The notes beneath the pieces are model-generated. The model made no database searches, was not told the origin of the DNA, and saw nothing but the letters and a program-made list of their open reading frames with translations. Below, piece after piece: positions 43,990-55,893 of a stretch of DNA of 64,000 bases (position 1 is its first letter; every line of letters begins with the position of its first letter). The translations under genes and the position numbers were made by a program. Source of the stretch: Mucidula mucida (Eukaryota; Basidiomycota; Agaricomycetes; Agaricales; Physalacriaceae); assembly GCA_015501055.1 (NCBI GenBank), contig JADNYV010000040.1, positions 62,001 through 126,000 on the forward strand, written 5' to 3'.

Positions 43990-46624
43990 TTAATCCTCCG
44001 ATAAATACCGATACTCAAACCGGAAATCGCTCTTCTTCCTCTGGCACCACGAGCCCTCCCAGTCAAAATACACATACACACCCTGCTCGTACTCTTCCGT
44101 TATCGCCTGCGGCTCCGAATGCCGCTGAAACCACGTTAGGTACTTTACATGGAAGCGCCATGATTGGCGTTTCAGCTCTTTCGCAGCGAGATACCTAGCA
44201 GGGAGAATGAGACGTAGATTTAGGGGAAGAGAAGAGAGAGCCGAACTGTTGATATGTCCCAGGGCAAAAATAAAAGACATAGAACAACGTCTCGACATCC
44301 AGCGACTGGAATATCGCCTGCGTGCTCAATAACGGCAGGGGCGTCTGGGGGTAATAGCTTGCGGTGTTGAAAGGATGCCTCGGTACGTAGTATTTAGGCC
44401 TGTGAGCAGTATTAAATGCGCCGCGCCACGCAAAACGGTCAAAGTACTGACTTTTCAGTATCCTGTGGTTCTGGTCTTGTGTTGAAACCACCTTCGAGCA
44501 TCTTATGCACCTGCTCGTGATTGGACATGCGCAGAGCTACAACAAATGGTCAACATAGGACATAAAAGCAAGAGCTGGGAAAGGCGCACCTTTCTGCTTC
44601 ACATTTTCAAAGGACACAACAAGATCTGAAAGGCCAGGGAACTGATTGGGTGCCGCAGAAGTTCGATGAGCGCCAACAGGTTGTGAAGGTGCATCTAACG
44701 GCGGCTTCACTCCGGGAGGGAAATGCGGCGTCTGCGCGGACGGCGGTAAAGGAGAGTGGGTTCTTTGCTGTATCTGTTGAGGTAGAGGTGATGGTCTGGG
44801 TGGTAACCCATTCGTAGGTGTCGGTTCTGGATTTGCCAGCGCATGCTGCACGGGATCATCAGGAAGCGCCCGGAAATAGAAGTAGCTGAACTTACTATTG
44901 CACTAGGTGACGGCACCGACACCTTGGGCGAATCTAAGCGTGAAGCTTTGGAAAGAGTACGAGGCCGAGAATAGAAACAAATCACCTTTGCGCGTCGCAA
45001 GCATCCGCTGTGGGGATGATGTCGCGACGGGGCCATCCACCGAACTGGGAACTGCTTCCGAGACGGCGGGGGATTCCAGACCAGAATAGAACGAGCCATC
45101 CGGTTGATATGAAGCTGCTGAAGACAACATTGGGCTTGTCACTGAAAGATGTGACGCGCTTGGTGATGAAGGCGTTGCTTCTGGTTGTGACGATGATGCA
45201 CCATTGGTGGATGGAGAAGGTGCAGTTGGTGCCGTCGTCGTAGCCAAAGGTGTTGTCACTGTTTGCGGCGGCTGTAATGGCGGAGGCGGTGGTGCGACAG
45301 CTGCTGCTGCCGCTGCAGCATATCGTATCGGAGGTAGTGCTGGCGGTCGCGGTGTAGGCAGACCCGCTTTGACTATGCTTGACATGGGTTGCTGAGAGAA
45401 ATTTGGATTCGGTGGTGGTTTCGCTGGTCAGATAGGTCAAGAGAGTAGCAGAACAGTGAACGCTGGTGCTTACAATCTATTGATTGCTCTGGCGCGTGTT
45501 CAGTACGTCTCTTGGCAAGTGAGAACCAACTTACTGCGTAGCTGTATTGTTGCATTTGCCTTCTTTAATATCGGGCTTTCATGCACCTTGCTAGTTGAAG
45601 GCTCGTCCTCGTGTTTCTTGGGTGTTCGAGGTGGTAGGTCGACCACTGTATATACATATAAGCAGGGAAAGCGCGACAGTAAGTACGATGCTCACCCTCG
45701 CTGGCTGCGTCCGACTCGTCACTGTCGTCGCCCTCGCCAACAGGAAGACCAAACTTCTCCTCCTCCTCATCGAGATGGAGTTCGTCATATATGCCCTCGT
45801 CTTCGTCAAAGTCCTCTTCCTGGAAACAGCCGACTAAGGACGGTCGTCGTACGCGAAAAGGACAAGGCAGCGTACCGTATTGCTCTCGACGAAATACGAC
45901 ACGTCGTCGTGAAGGCTGAGCGACTTTTCTGTTGATAGAGATCCATTCTGCAGTAGGCGAAGGACAATCTCGAGTCTCGACACATGCCATTTCCGACGCT
46001 CGTTCAAGTGCTCGAGATCTTCCAGCCGCCCAGCCGCTGCCGACGCCTTGCGTCCCTTCTTCCCGGCCCCCTGCAGCGACTCGATTTCGGCCTCGGCCTG
46101 CTCGATCTGTATCTGTAGTTCCTCAACTTTGCTCTGCAGCCATGATGCCTCCTCCTCCTTCTCCTGCTCCTTCGGGTCCAATTTCGCAGCCTGTATGAGG
46201 CCTATTGTTGAGAACGCCTTGGTCTTCATTTCCTTCTCGCAGGCCTTGAACTTTTCCATTTGCTGCGGGCGGACATGAGCACATTCAAAATCCGAGGCGA
46301 CGCGGCGCGACTGACCGTTTCAATGAGTTTCCGGTTGTCCACCAGCTGCGACTTGTCCTTAATGTCATTGCTCGCGACCCACGTCTTGATTTGATCTCGG
46401 AGACGCTGTAGTTTCTTTATCTGCGTCTTGAGATCCATTTCAAGCTTCTCCTTCTGCGTCTGATTCGTTGCGGCCTGCATTTTGTCGTATATGTTTTCGA
46501 ACAGCTCGACACCTTCCGCGACCTTTTTAAGGGTCCGGTCAATCTCGGCTACGTCCAATGGTTATGCGCTGTATTCCTGCAAAGAATGCGCAGAATACGC
46601 ACTTTGTAATTTCCGTGCCGCCAT
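43990..46624 (-). CDS. NOT3: CCR4-NOT complex subunit Not3/Not5
   Basis: Start ATG 46624 (MAARKLQ), spliced to [59 protein letters not shown], then the coiled-coil NOT N-terminal domain ([18 protein letters not shown] to [18 protein letters not shown]). An acidic stretch ([20 protein letters not shown]) leads to a Pro/Ala/Thr-rich linker, and the C-terminal NOT box follows, ending [40 protein letters not shown] and [15 protein letters not shown]. This is the standard layout of Not3/Not5, part of the deadenylase that shortens mRNA tails and senses ribosome state. Multi-exon; stop at 43990-43992. Whether it equals yeast Not3 or Not5 cannot be separated; basidiomycetes usually have one. Confidence 0.92.
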
Positions 46625-46964
46625 GGCGCGCGAATAGTGTGGTCAACGATAAATGTCTGTGCGCACGCTGAGGAGGCCGACGTGAGTGGTAACTGAAAGA
46701 GAGTCTCTTGATCAACAGCACCAAGCAATATTCGTCACCAAAAAACACACAGCCACATACTCCCTACCAGTACAAAACGCTTTCACCATACTATCTACGT
46801 GCCGACATCCTGGGCACAAACGTCTTCAACGCACGCCACACACACCTGAAATCGGAGACATGTAGAACTCAGGATATCCGTCCTTCGGGGGAGGTTTTAG
46901 CTTGATTTCCTTCCAAAAGCAGGCAGCTTTGAGAATGTCCTGATATCATGGGGCTAAATCACGC
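46625..46964. other. Intergenic, nothing recognised
   Basis: About 0.3 kb between NOT3 and the membrane-protein gene. No feature noted. Confidence 0.5.
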
Positions 46965-48150
46965 GGTGCTGGCATCTGTGGCGGCAGCTCTTACCGGCTG
47001 TGTTCCCAGAATCGATATTACCACAGTCGGCGCTGTGAACAAAGTCAATCGGCGATTCAGGCCACCGGAGGGAGAGGCAAGATTGTCAATGCTATTGAGT
47101 CACAGGCTTCACTTTCAAACCTCATTGCAATCACGAGATACATCGCAAATGCCAACACCCTTATTGAAAGGTTGATTTCAGTCAGAATGAACACCTCATC
47201 CTGAGGCCTGAGAGCCGCCCAGTACTTGTAAAAGGAAAATACTGTCCAGACTAGATATGAACCGTTACTGTTAGTCCTGAGAATACTCAGCATGCGACCA
47301 GTCGACAATGGATGCGATTCTTACAACATCTCAGAGCTCAGGTTTGACCAAACATTAGAAAGACCGACGGTTTCTCGATATATTGTCCGGATCTGTGGCA
47401 CTCACCTAGCAAAGCGGACTTCAAGATCTATGTACGCCACACTGTGCGGAAACAAAACTTACACAGACAGTAGCATTGACGGTGACGACCCAGGCAATAT
47501 ACGGCAACAGTAAAGTCTGCCAAGTCCCGCTTAGATCGTAGGCCGAATAATCGAATACCATGCCTACCGTCCATTTATGAATGCCGCTAGGCGAGTCAAC
47601 TAGGCTGTGGAAGTCGCTCCTGATGAACACATCTGCTCCGATGCGTAATTGATAAGAAGAGACTTTCAATAGAGTGATGACCTGACTTGTAATACGAGCG
47701 CGAAGAGAGCCAGTGACGCCCTGCGCACCTATCAGTACCGCGAGCACAGAGATGTGAGCACACATCAACGGATACCCATAGAGAAGAGATGTTTGCAGCA
47801 GACAAAACGTCTTGGAAGGCTCTGCCCCTTCAGCCTTTCCAGCGTAAGCTCTAACGCTTGACTTCAATACGTCGTCCTATAGCTCAAACTTAGACTAAAA
47901 TACTCACATGAGACTAGACGATGTGGTGATAGTCAAATTGAGAAAGAAAAGAACCGATGCGAAGAGAGCGACATGCATCCCACCGAGCATAAAGTGAAGC
48001 AGAGATTCACAAACGTCGGATGCCGTTGGACTGTCCGGGAGAAGAACAGTATGGAAAGTGCGACGGCCAGATATTCAAGAAAAGAAATACGATGAGTTCT
48101 GAGTGGGTGCCATGGATGATGTTGACGGCGTCTATCTCGGAGGTTAGATG
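46965..48150 (-). CDS. Multi-pass membrane protein of a family common in Agaricomycetes
   Basis: Exon structure is not fully solved. Minus-strand segments in order: EYLAVALSILFFSRTVQRHP with TFVNLCF (first membrane helix), KTFCLLQTSLLYGYPLMCAH, a loop with helices (GMVFDYSAYDLSGTW, LLLPYIAWVVTVNATVCV), YLVWTVFSFYKYWAALRP, INLSIRVLAFAMYLVIAM and, after a frame change, TVVISILGTQP near the end. This order resembles seven-helix proteins widespread and multiplied in Agaricomycetes. No ligand or role is known. The change of frame near the 3' end may be an intron or a mutation, so it could be decayed. Confidence 0.55.
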
Positions 48151-50064
48151 GACAGGAAAGGAGATCTAATTGGACGCAAAAACTTGATTAGGCCATCGCT
48201 CTCGACTTGGGAGGACTGTCGAACGCGTGTAGACCTAACTGCCACCAGTTCGCCAAAATCGAAGTGAAAGAACGAGGAAGAAAGAAATGAGGCTCCGAGT
48301 TCTGGGATCTACTAAACAAAGACCGATGATGAAAAACACTGCAGGTCGACTTGCAGTGACTTGCGTCTTTGCAGCTACAGATTCTTGTTGCCGAGTGACC
48401 GAAAGTTGCGGATGCGGCCACCGATATATACGCCACTGTGTTGCCTGAGATTCGGTAGCCTAGCCCCATAGTTCCCCGTGAGGCTGTTGATAGAAGCAGA
48501 CATTCCGACATACAAGTTGCCCCACCAAGGCACTCAGAGCGAGAAAGAACCCTCTCAGTACTTGGGCGTCCTGCAGAGGTGAAGACGACTAATCGAGGAT
48601 CCCTAGTCGCTATTGAAATTGTTGAAGTCGAAATGGTGGTTACACAGACGATATCAATGATTCGGGTTAATAACAGAATTAGCGTAGACGGAACTCAAGC
48701 AAGGAGGCGTATAGGCATATGGCTTTGAGACCAGACCAGTGAAGCATTAGCCTGGTGATGGTAAGCTGAGTGGTGTTGACAGTTGTTGTAGGAAGCATTC
48801 AGAGGCAGTATCACTTTGAACAACGACGACGAGACAGCAACGCGCATGAAGGATTGTCGACCGAAGACAATCAAGAGATCGTTCCTGAATGAGCTACAAA
48901 TCTGGAATCAGGACGGTCCTTTAACTTATTTTGCCACCCTTCCCCTCATGCAATGATGCTAACCGACGTTGCGCGGGCTCATCGCTCATCGCTCCATTCT
49001 AGTGGGCCGAAAAACTTAGCCAACCGACGAGCTCGCAAATCTTCAAATCTTCATGATGCCCATGGAATCATGTCCAGAGATTTGTGGTAAGCTATTGCTG
49101 CTGAATTGAATGACACCAATTACTACTAGGCTGAGTTCTAGTAGAGCGGGCGTTGAAGGCCTTCAAAGAGTCCCATCCGCGCCCTTTGACCTTCGTAGTA
49201 GCCGTGCCTCAAGGAACTCCAGAAGGCACGATTCAAGTGTAACTGAGCATAACCTTGGAAATAGCTCAGATGTAGTTTACCGGCACCCCACCCTTCTGCT
49301 CAGTATGCGTTGTTCATCCCGTTAGACGCGCTACTACTGCCTACAAAGCCTCGGAGAATACTGTCTCTTTCTGCCGTACAAGATTGGAAAGACGTTTACT
49401 GCCAGACTGGAAAGTTTTGCGTTCATTCCCAAGAGACCTTCCTAGGAACTGGTCACCGCGTACTTATCTGGTGGCCAATAGGCCTTCTGGCAGTCAATTC
49501 CGCATAAATTCTTGATAGCGGTACGAGATCCTCCTAGTGCGGCGACTATAATCCTCTGCCCACCATCTTCTGGCGCGTCAAGACACCAAAAATCCTTCAT
49601 AACCGTCTTTGTACGTACTCAGCATCGAGGCTAGCCCCCTGACTTGACTTGATAGGACCCGGCCATCCTCATGACAGGCCCGTGCTTGTGAATCCTTGGA
49701 ATAAAGTCTCTACCAGATGCCGTGATGTCGCCCCGAGAGACCGGAAGCTCACGAGTTCTACATACTCTCATATTTTCCAATGGGAGAACTGCACCGGAGG
49801 GGATAGCGTTATGTGGCATTTTTGCGGCTTCTATTACGCGGAACGCATATGCTTCGGAGGTCCTCCTCGTCTTTCTTAAACCCAAGGTATTCGTGCTCAG
49901 GCTGCGGCTATCTTGCTTTCGTTCCCTGCATCTGTGCTAGCATTCGTATCTTTTCCTCGACTTATCGCAATGTCTGCCATGGCCGAATCTGTGGTACACG
50001 TGGTGGTGAACAACACGTTTGTCTCCCGCTACGCCTTCTCGTCTTCTCGCTGAACAGCCGTAGG
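48151..50064. other. Gene-poor interval, nothing confidently recognised
   Basis: About 1.9 kb between two divergently oriented membrane-protein genes. Frames such as 48188-48511 (minus) and 49722-49940 (plus, protein-like VLHTLIFSNGRTAPEGIALC) lack a domain. An ATG at 49970 opens MSAMAESVVHVVVNNTF, which resembles an N-terminal exon for the next gene, but no splice joins it in frame. Confidence 0.4.
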
Positions 50065-52137
50065 ATGGGCGCCGCTTTCATCGGGGTCATCATCGCGGCG
50101 TGGTAAGCTGTCTGCTGCTCTGTCACGTATATTGATCACTTAAATGCGCATCGTGGCCCAGTTTATACGGAGGTGCAACTCCCCGCTGTCCCATTTCACG
50201 CCGCATCTGAATAGCTCGCTGTCAGTGTCTTGCGTCCAAACGTGGTACTATTACAATCAATACCAAGAAGTCAGCATTCTTCCCTTTCAGTGTAGCGTTT
50301 ATTCATATCGCGCTCCACAGGACGCTTGGTATATCAAGTTCTTGGTGAGCGCGAGGCAAGATCGTCGAACACGCGGTATTAATTCTCCTGGAGGTCGGCA
50401 CCGTCTGGTTCTTCGATACCATTCATCAGGCGTTGATATCTCACACGGGTCCGTTCATGATCCGGCTATCCTCGTTGCATCAACCTGACGCGCTGCTTCA
50501 AAGTGTATTGGTATGTTGTGTCGAACTTCTACAACACGGATCAGCAGAACCGGCTTGTGTGGCAAGTCTGGTTTCTTAACAATATTGACCTGCGTTCATG
50601 ATTTCAATAGGAGTATTCTGGTATGAGTGGTCTACATGTTGTTAGACTCCATCTCACTGATTTTGACGTTAGCTCGAGGTTTTGTTCAATGTTCGTCTGC
50701 GCTTGTGCTTGATTCGCTGTTTCTGATGTAAATCCTACAGGGCTTCATCGGGTTGCTGGTCCAGGCGTAGGTCGCAAATTCGACCTCACAGCTAGATGCT
50801 GAGTCTTTCTCTTAGATTTTTGACGTTTCGCGTTTGGCGTTGTATGTTATGCCTGTGTCTTTAACATCGTCTGTTCATTGGTTATTTTGCAGTGAGTAGT
50901 CGAAATGTTACTCTTACAGTTGTGTCTGTAAGTCGACTCTCTTTCCCTTCCGTTTCCGTATGCTCATACGCGAAATCATAGGGAGCTTTGGCCTTGGCAA
51001 CCTTCGGTTCGTAGGATCGCTCCCAGTGGCGTGCTGTACAGTACATTGACCTTCTCACTCCTCTTCTAAGGCTGCTCTGCTGGTATGTCGTCCCGTTCTT
51101 ATCGTGTGATGCTTCTCATGACATTTTTGTATTGCAGCGTTCACCATTGAATCGTTCGTATCAGTATTAGCGTCTTTTTTTGGCCTAACAGACTTTAGGC
51201 TGCGACTTGAGACATGGAATGATCTTGTCCACCTACGTGTAAGCCGTCCTCTTGTAAATAATTTAAACCAAGTCCAATCGTTTGATGTAGGGGCTGTCGA
51301 TGTCAGTCAATATCTTAGGTGCTGCTGCCGATGTGTTCATCGCCGCGTGCCTCTTCTACTACCTCCGGCGCTCTCGGACTGGATTCAAGAGGTACACCAA
51401 TCGTACCCTGCCCGAAGTCCTAGCCCGTCTTATTTTCCCCATCTAGATCGGACACCATGATCAGCAAACTAGTATGGTGGCGTTAGACTCGGAGCCCCTC
51501 AAATCGCTGACGCGCTATTTGGCAGATCTTGTTCAGCGTCAGCACTGGGTTGATGACTAGTGTCTGCGCCATCGCTTCTCTTATTTCGGTGAGTTTGGTA
51601 TTATGTTCCTTCGTTACGCGGCCTCATCGGCGTACTAGATCCTCGCTTGGAGTACTACTCTCATTTATGTTGCGTTCTATTTCAGTCTAGGCAGATGTGA
51701 GCGTAGCCTTCCTCCATTATGAAATAAGCTAACCATTGTTTGTAGTGTATTCGAACTCTGTTCTGGCTACTCTCAACGCTCGCAGAGACATCCGCGGGAT
51801 TTCTGACGATGACACGGGCGACATGACTCTGTCTCTGAATACCTTCAAAACCGGTCGTCCTCAATTCGCCAATGCCGTAAGAATGCTTCCTCCCCTTGTA
51901 CTTGTTCATATTGACGGTCTTGAATTTGTAGCCTCGTCAGACCAATATTTCCATCAAAATTGACACAACAAAAGAGCTTGTGAGGGATGGTGAGGGCACC
52001 GACGTACGTTACGCCGCGCTTATCTGTTATCCGTTCGCTAATCTCCAGTACAGTCCGCTGTGACTGAAAAATCGGAGAGAGCCTATCCGAGCAACGAACT
52101 TCAACACGACATTGAGTCAATCAGCCTCAACCACTGA
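50065..52137 (+). pseudogene. DUF6534-type membrane protein gene, possibly broken in the middle
   Basis: Many short exons. From ATG 50065: MGAAFIGVIIAACLYG, SCVQTWYYYNQYQE, AWYIKFLVGTVWFFDTIHQA, LISHT, YWYVVSNFYNTDQQNRLVW, LEVLFNGFIGLLVQA, TFRVWRLSSRNVTL, GALALATFG, then (after a break) LSMSVNILGAAADVFIAACL, FYYLRRSRTGFKR, LILFSVSTGLMTSVCAIASL, ILAWSTTLIYVAFYFSLGR, VYSNSVLATLNARRDIRG, ending QHDIESISLNH at TGA 52135-52137. This is the usual DUF6534 order (membrane protein family of basidiomycetes, role unknown). Near 50999-51070 the frame is lost: a TAG follows FGS, a 20-nt gap cannot be an intron, and a second stop appears. One exon uses a GC donor (50562). Confidence 0.68.
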
Positions 52138-53569
52138 TGTGCTCACCTTTTGCTGCGTATATCTAGATTTTGGACAAACTAGAGTGATCACAATCTTGCA
52201 TGAGTCTTGGAATTGGTAGCTTGTACGTACGGTTAGGTACGCCACAAATATTTGTTGTATTGTTCGATGGCAGAAGAAGCGTAAGAATATATTGCATCCG
52301 ATGAAGCAGCGCGATTAGCACGGTGTGAATGAATACTAAGTTACTTAGGACTGTGAGATCATTTACTAACTTACGAACTGTATGTTTGGCTCAGGATCAG
52401 AAGCATAGTAGCAATTCTTTATACCAAGCGCGCGGTACGGAAGAGGACCCCCGAATCTACATCATCCTAGTATGGTGGGGGAATGCCTCCAAATGAGCGT
52501 TTATAGTGGCGTGCTGACGATGATCTTTGAAAGGAGATCGTCGGGCCCGAAGGCAATCCGCGACGGTCGGGGACAGAACTCACAAGACGAGAGAACATTT
52601 GTTGACGAAGTACAGTATGTGTGCCTACCGAACATAGTTGATAGGTCGGCAGGAAGTTAAAGATTGATGATGTAGCTTAGCAGGGCGAAAAGAAGAAAAA
52701 GCCTGGAACCTAGATGTAGATGAGAACGCACAAGAGCAATGATTATGATACCATCCGCGGCCGCTTCAGCTACGAGACTCAGAAGGTGTAAGTGATTCTA
52801 GTGCCCAAGTACAGTACGGCCTCGGGGATGTGCGCCACACAGTCTGGTCAGTGCTCTAGGCTTGATCAAAACTAGCTGAGCGGTCGCTGTTCCTTCTCAC
52901 CTTCAGTGAGGATTCAGAAGAACGGAGCTCGAGCTGCCCCTGAAGCCGGAACGCGTCGCCGAGCAGAACATGCCGACAAGCCGACGTCTTTCAATTCTTG
53001 ACCAGCACGACATACGTACTTATTACCATCATTCCTATTCTACGCGACGTCGAAATGTTATGCCAGGACCTCCAGTTGTCAAGGGGCGCCACGCCAGAAG
53101 ACGGCCTATCTCATAATTGTGGAATGATTCTCTACGCAGATCCTGGGATCACAGCGCATCTTGCCTCGTGGGGGAACTCATCAGTGACAAGGCCTTCTTC
53201 CTTCCGTTTCTGAATCGCAGATGAAGAACATATAGAGGCCACGTTCTCAGCCTAGAAAGGCCTAGCGAGGTACTGACCGTCGCGGTCGGCTGCGTTGACG
53301 CCCTTACCTTTTTTTCCAGGAGACGATGATGGCCAAGCGATCGCTGCCTTTCACACTAAGTAAGATTAGTACATTGTGTCGTAACCATGCGGTCTCCGGT
53401 GGCCAACGACACCCGCGGGCTTCTAAAGACATTTTATGGATTCCGAGCCATCAGCAGCAATTCAATACCCGCCTCTCTGCACTCATACAAATTGAACTGT
53501 CTTGACGTCGACACTCTATCTGCTCCCCACTCTTTTCGATTCCCCTTCGTTTGTCGCCCTCTATCTCTA
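52138..53569. other. Gene-poor interval, nothing recognised
   Basis: About 1.4 kb between the DUF6534 gene and the P450. Only short frames on both strands; contains the P450 promoter side at its right end. Confidence 0.5.
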
Positions 53570-55702
53570 ATGGCGGTATCCTGTCTTCTCTTTTTCGACG
53601 CGTTCTTCGCGATCATTGCCCTGCATCTCCTTCGACGCCTCTTCTTTTCCAAACATACATTTCCTTTGCCTCCTGGTCCCCCCGGTCTACCAATTGTCGG
53701 AAACATCTTCGACATGCCCTCCGACAAGGACTGGTTAACGTACGCGAAATGGGGCGAACTCTACGGTTAGTGGTGTAATTTTTTCTATTACCGCTGACCC
53801 GTCTCATGCCGCGTCTAGGAGATATCTCTTCCGTGACCGTACTCGGTCAAACGATCGTGATCCTCAATTCCGCCCAAGCGGCTGTTGATGTGCTTGACAA
53901 GAAGAGCGCCATCTACTCCGATCGGCCTGTCTTACAGATGGGAGGCGAATTAATTGGCTGGAAAAACACCCTCGTGCTATTGCCCTATGGCGACCGGTTC
54001 CGTCGTTTCCGCAAGATATTCCACAGTCTGATTGGTAGTCCAGCCACCATGAAGCAGTACCAACCGGCGGAAGAGCTCGAGACGCGTCGATTCCTCAGGC
54101 GCGTGCTTGCAAAACCTGAGGCACTTGCGACTCACGTTCGGAAGTACGACTTTTGGCCGCGTTCCCCGTTGATACACTTTGTTGATTTTCTTCAGATCCG
54201 CAGGCGCCATCGTGTTGCGCATCTCCCACGGCTACGAGGTCAAAGAGAATAACGACCCATTCATCCAACTCGCCGACCAAGCGACTGAACAGTTTTCGGC
54301 TGCCACCGCTCCTGGGGCGTACATGGTTGATTTGATTCCTACTCGTACGTTCCCGCTTGATCCTAGCTCTACATGTCTTAACGCCTTTGCTTTTTAGTTC
54401 GACATCTCCCTGATTGGTTTCCTGGTGCATCATTCAAGCGGACTGCCAAAGCATGGGCCACTACGCTGTCGGAGATGGTGGACCAGCCTCATAACTTTGT
54501 GAAACAGCAAACCGTGCGCACCGAACAGTGACTTTGCGCGTATGCTTTGCTTACTTCGTTCTAGGCTGCAGGTACCGCCGCGCTGTCATTTACTTCCTCG
54601 ATGCTCGAAAGCAGGGCACTCTCCGAAGAAGAAGAATCCGACCTCAAATGGGCATCTGCTTCGCTCTATAGTGGTTCGTTGAGTTCTACGAGGTCTTTTA
54701 TTTCCAAATGTAACCATATTTTACAGGCGCTGCTGATACTGTACGTTGAAGACTGTCACCGCGAGCGATCCATTTTCCTAATGACCGTCATTAACAGACG
54801 GTATCGGCCGTGTACTCACTTTTCCTCGCCATGGCTCTGCATCCAGAAGTTGCCAGAAAAGCTCAGGCGGAGATTGACGCGGTGGTGGGCGCGGACAGGC
54901 TTCCAACGTTCGCTGATCGCGAGCATCTCCCATATGTCAATGCACTCGCCAAGGAGGTTCTTCGCTGGAACACCGTCGTGCCACTCGGTATGCTTTTCTG
55001 TGCCTGCGTGAACTCATAACCTAGTGCTTACCGTCTCCTCGAAAGCTGTGCCTCATCGTGCGAGCCAAGATGGTGTTCACAATGGATACTTTATCCCGAA
55101 GGGTGCGCTCATCATCGCCAACGTCTGGTATGACTGTCCTTTGCTTTCAGTTTTACGAGGGATCTTACGTGGATGTCTCACACAGGAAACTTACGCACGA
55201 CCCAAGACGTACAAAGATCCCATGAAGTTCAATCCTGACCGCTTCATGAGCTCCGAGGACTCAAAGGCCGAGTTAGATCCTCGTCAACTATGTTTTGGAT
55301 TTGGGCGACGGTTCGTGCACCTTCTCATACGTTGCGTCACTTATACTCATGCATGCTTGTCACCTCTCCAGCATCTGTCCAGGTAACCTTTTTTCGAGCA
55401 TCGTCTCGAGCATTTAACCATTTTCGTTCGCAGGAATGCATCTTGCGGACGCCTCAGTATTCATCATGTGCGCCATGTCGTTGGCCGTGTTCGATATATC
55501 CAAATGTGTTGAGCACGGGGTCGTCGTTGAGCCCGTCCATGATCAAACTAACGGCACGATAAGGTGTGTGGCGCACCTGTTATCAGTGTCGTTTTGTTCA
55601 GCTGACGTTTTTGCGTATAGCCACCCAAAGCCGTTCAAATGTGATATCAAGCCTCGTTCTCACAGGGCCGTTAGCTTAATTCAAAGTGACGAGTGGCACT
55701 GA
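53570..55702 (+). CDS. Cytochrome P450 monooxygenase
   Basis: Starts at ATG 53570 with a membrane anchor (MAVSCLLFFDAFFAIIALHL) and proline hinge (FPLPPGPPGLPIVGN). Later parts: DISSVTVLGQTIVILNSAQA, LIGWKNTLVLLPYGDRFRRF, RISHGYEVKENNDPF, the oxygen-activating I-helix GAADTT, ALHPEVARKAQAEIDAVVG, the K-helix KEVLRW (ExxR), AVPHRASQDGVHNGYFIPKG, RPKTYKDPMKFNPDRF, and the haem loop FGFGRRICPGMHLADA whose Cys binds iron. End TGA 55700-55702. It resembles the fungal O-methylsterigmatocystin oxidoreductase-like group, abundant in wood and litter fungi; substrate unknown. Two micro-exons (54727-54740, 55372-55382) are needed to restore the I-helix and haem motifs. No other biosynthetic gene adjoins. 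Confidence 0.88.
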
Positions 55703-55893
55703 AGATCCCATCATTGTATTTATCTTGCTATCTGAGCGGTCATATATGCACCAGATCCACGGTCTCAGCTGTATTTATTAAACACAACCTGTATTACTCT
55801 GAATAAAATCAACCGCGGAGGGTTTCGTATTTACTTGATGACATCTGTAGACGCGTGACGGTGTGTATTACTACACGAGGATAGTGTTTCGAG

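Noticed and set aside
46490..46640. Possible separate small gene at the right end of NOT3
   Set aside because: A splice from MAARKLQ into [10 protein letters not shown] restores the family's N-terminus, so it is exon 1 of NOT3.
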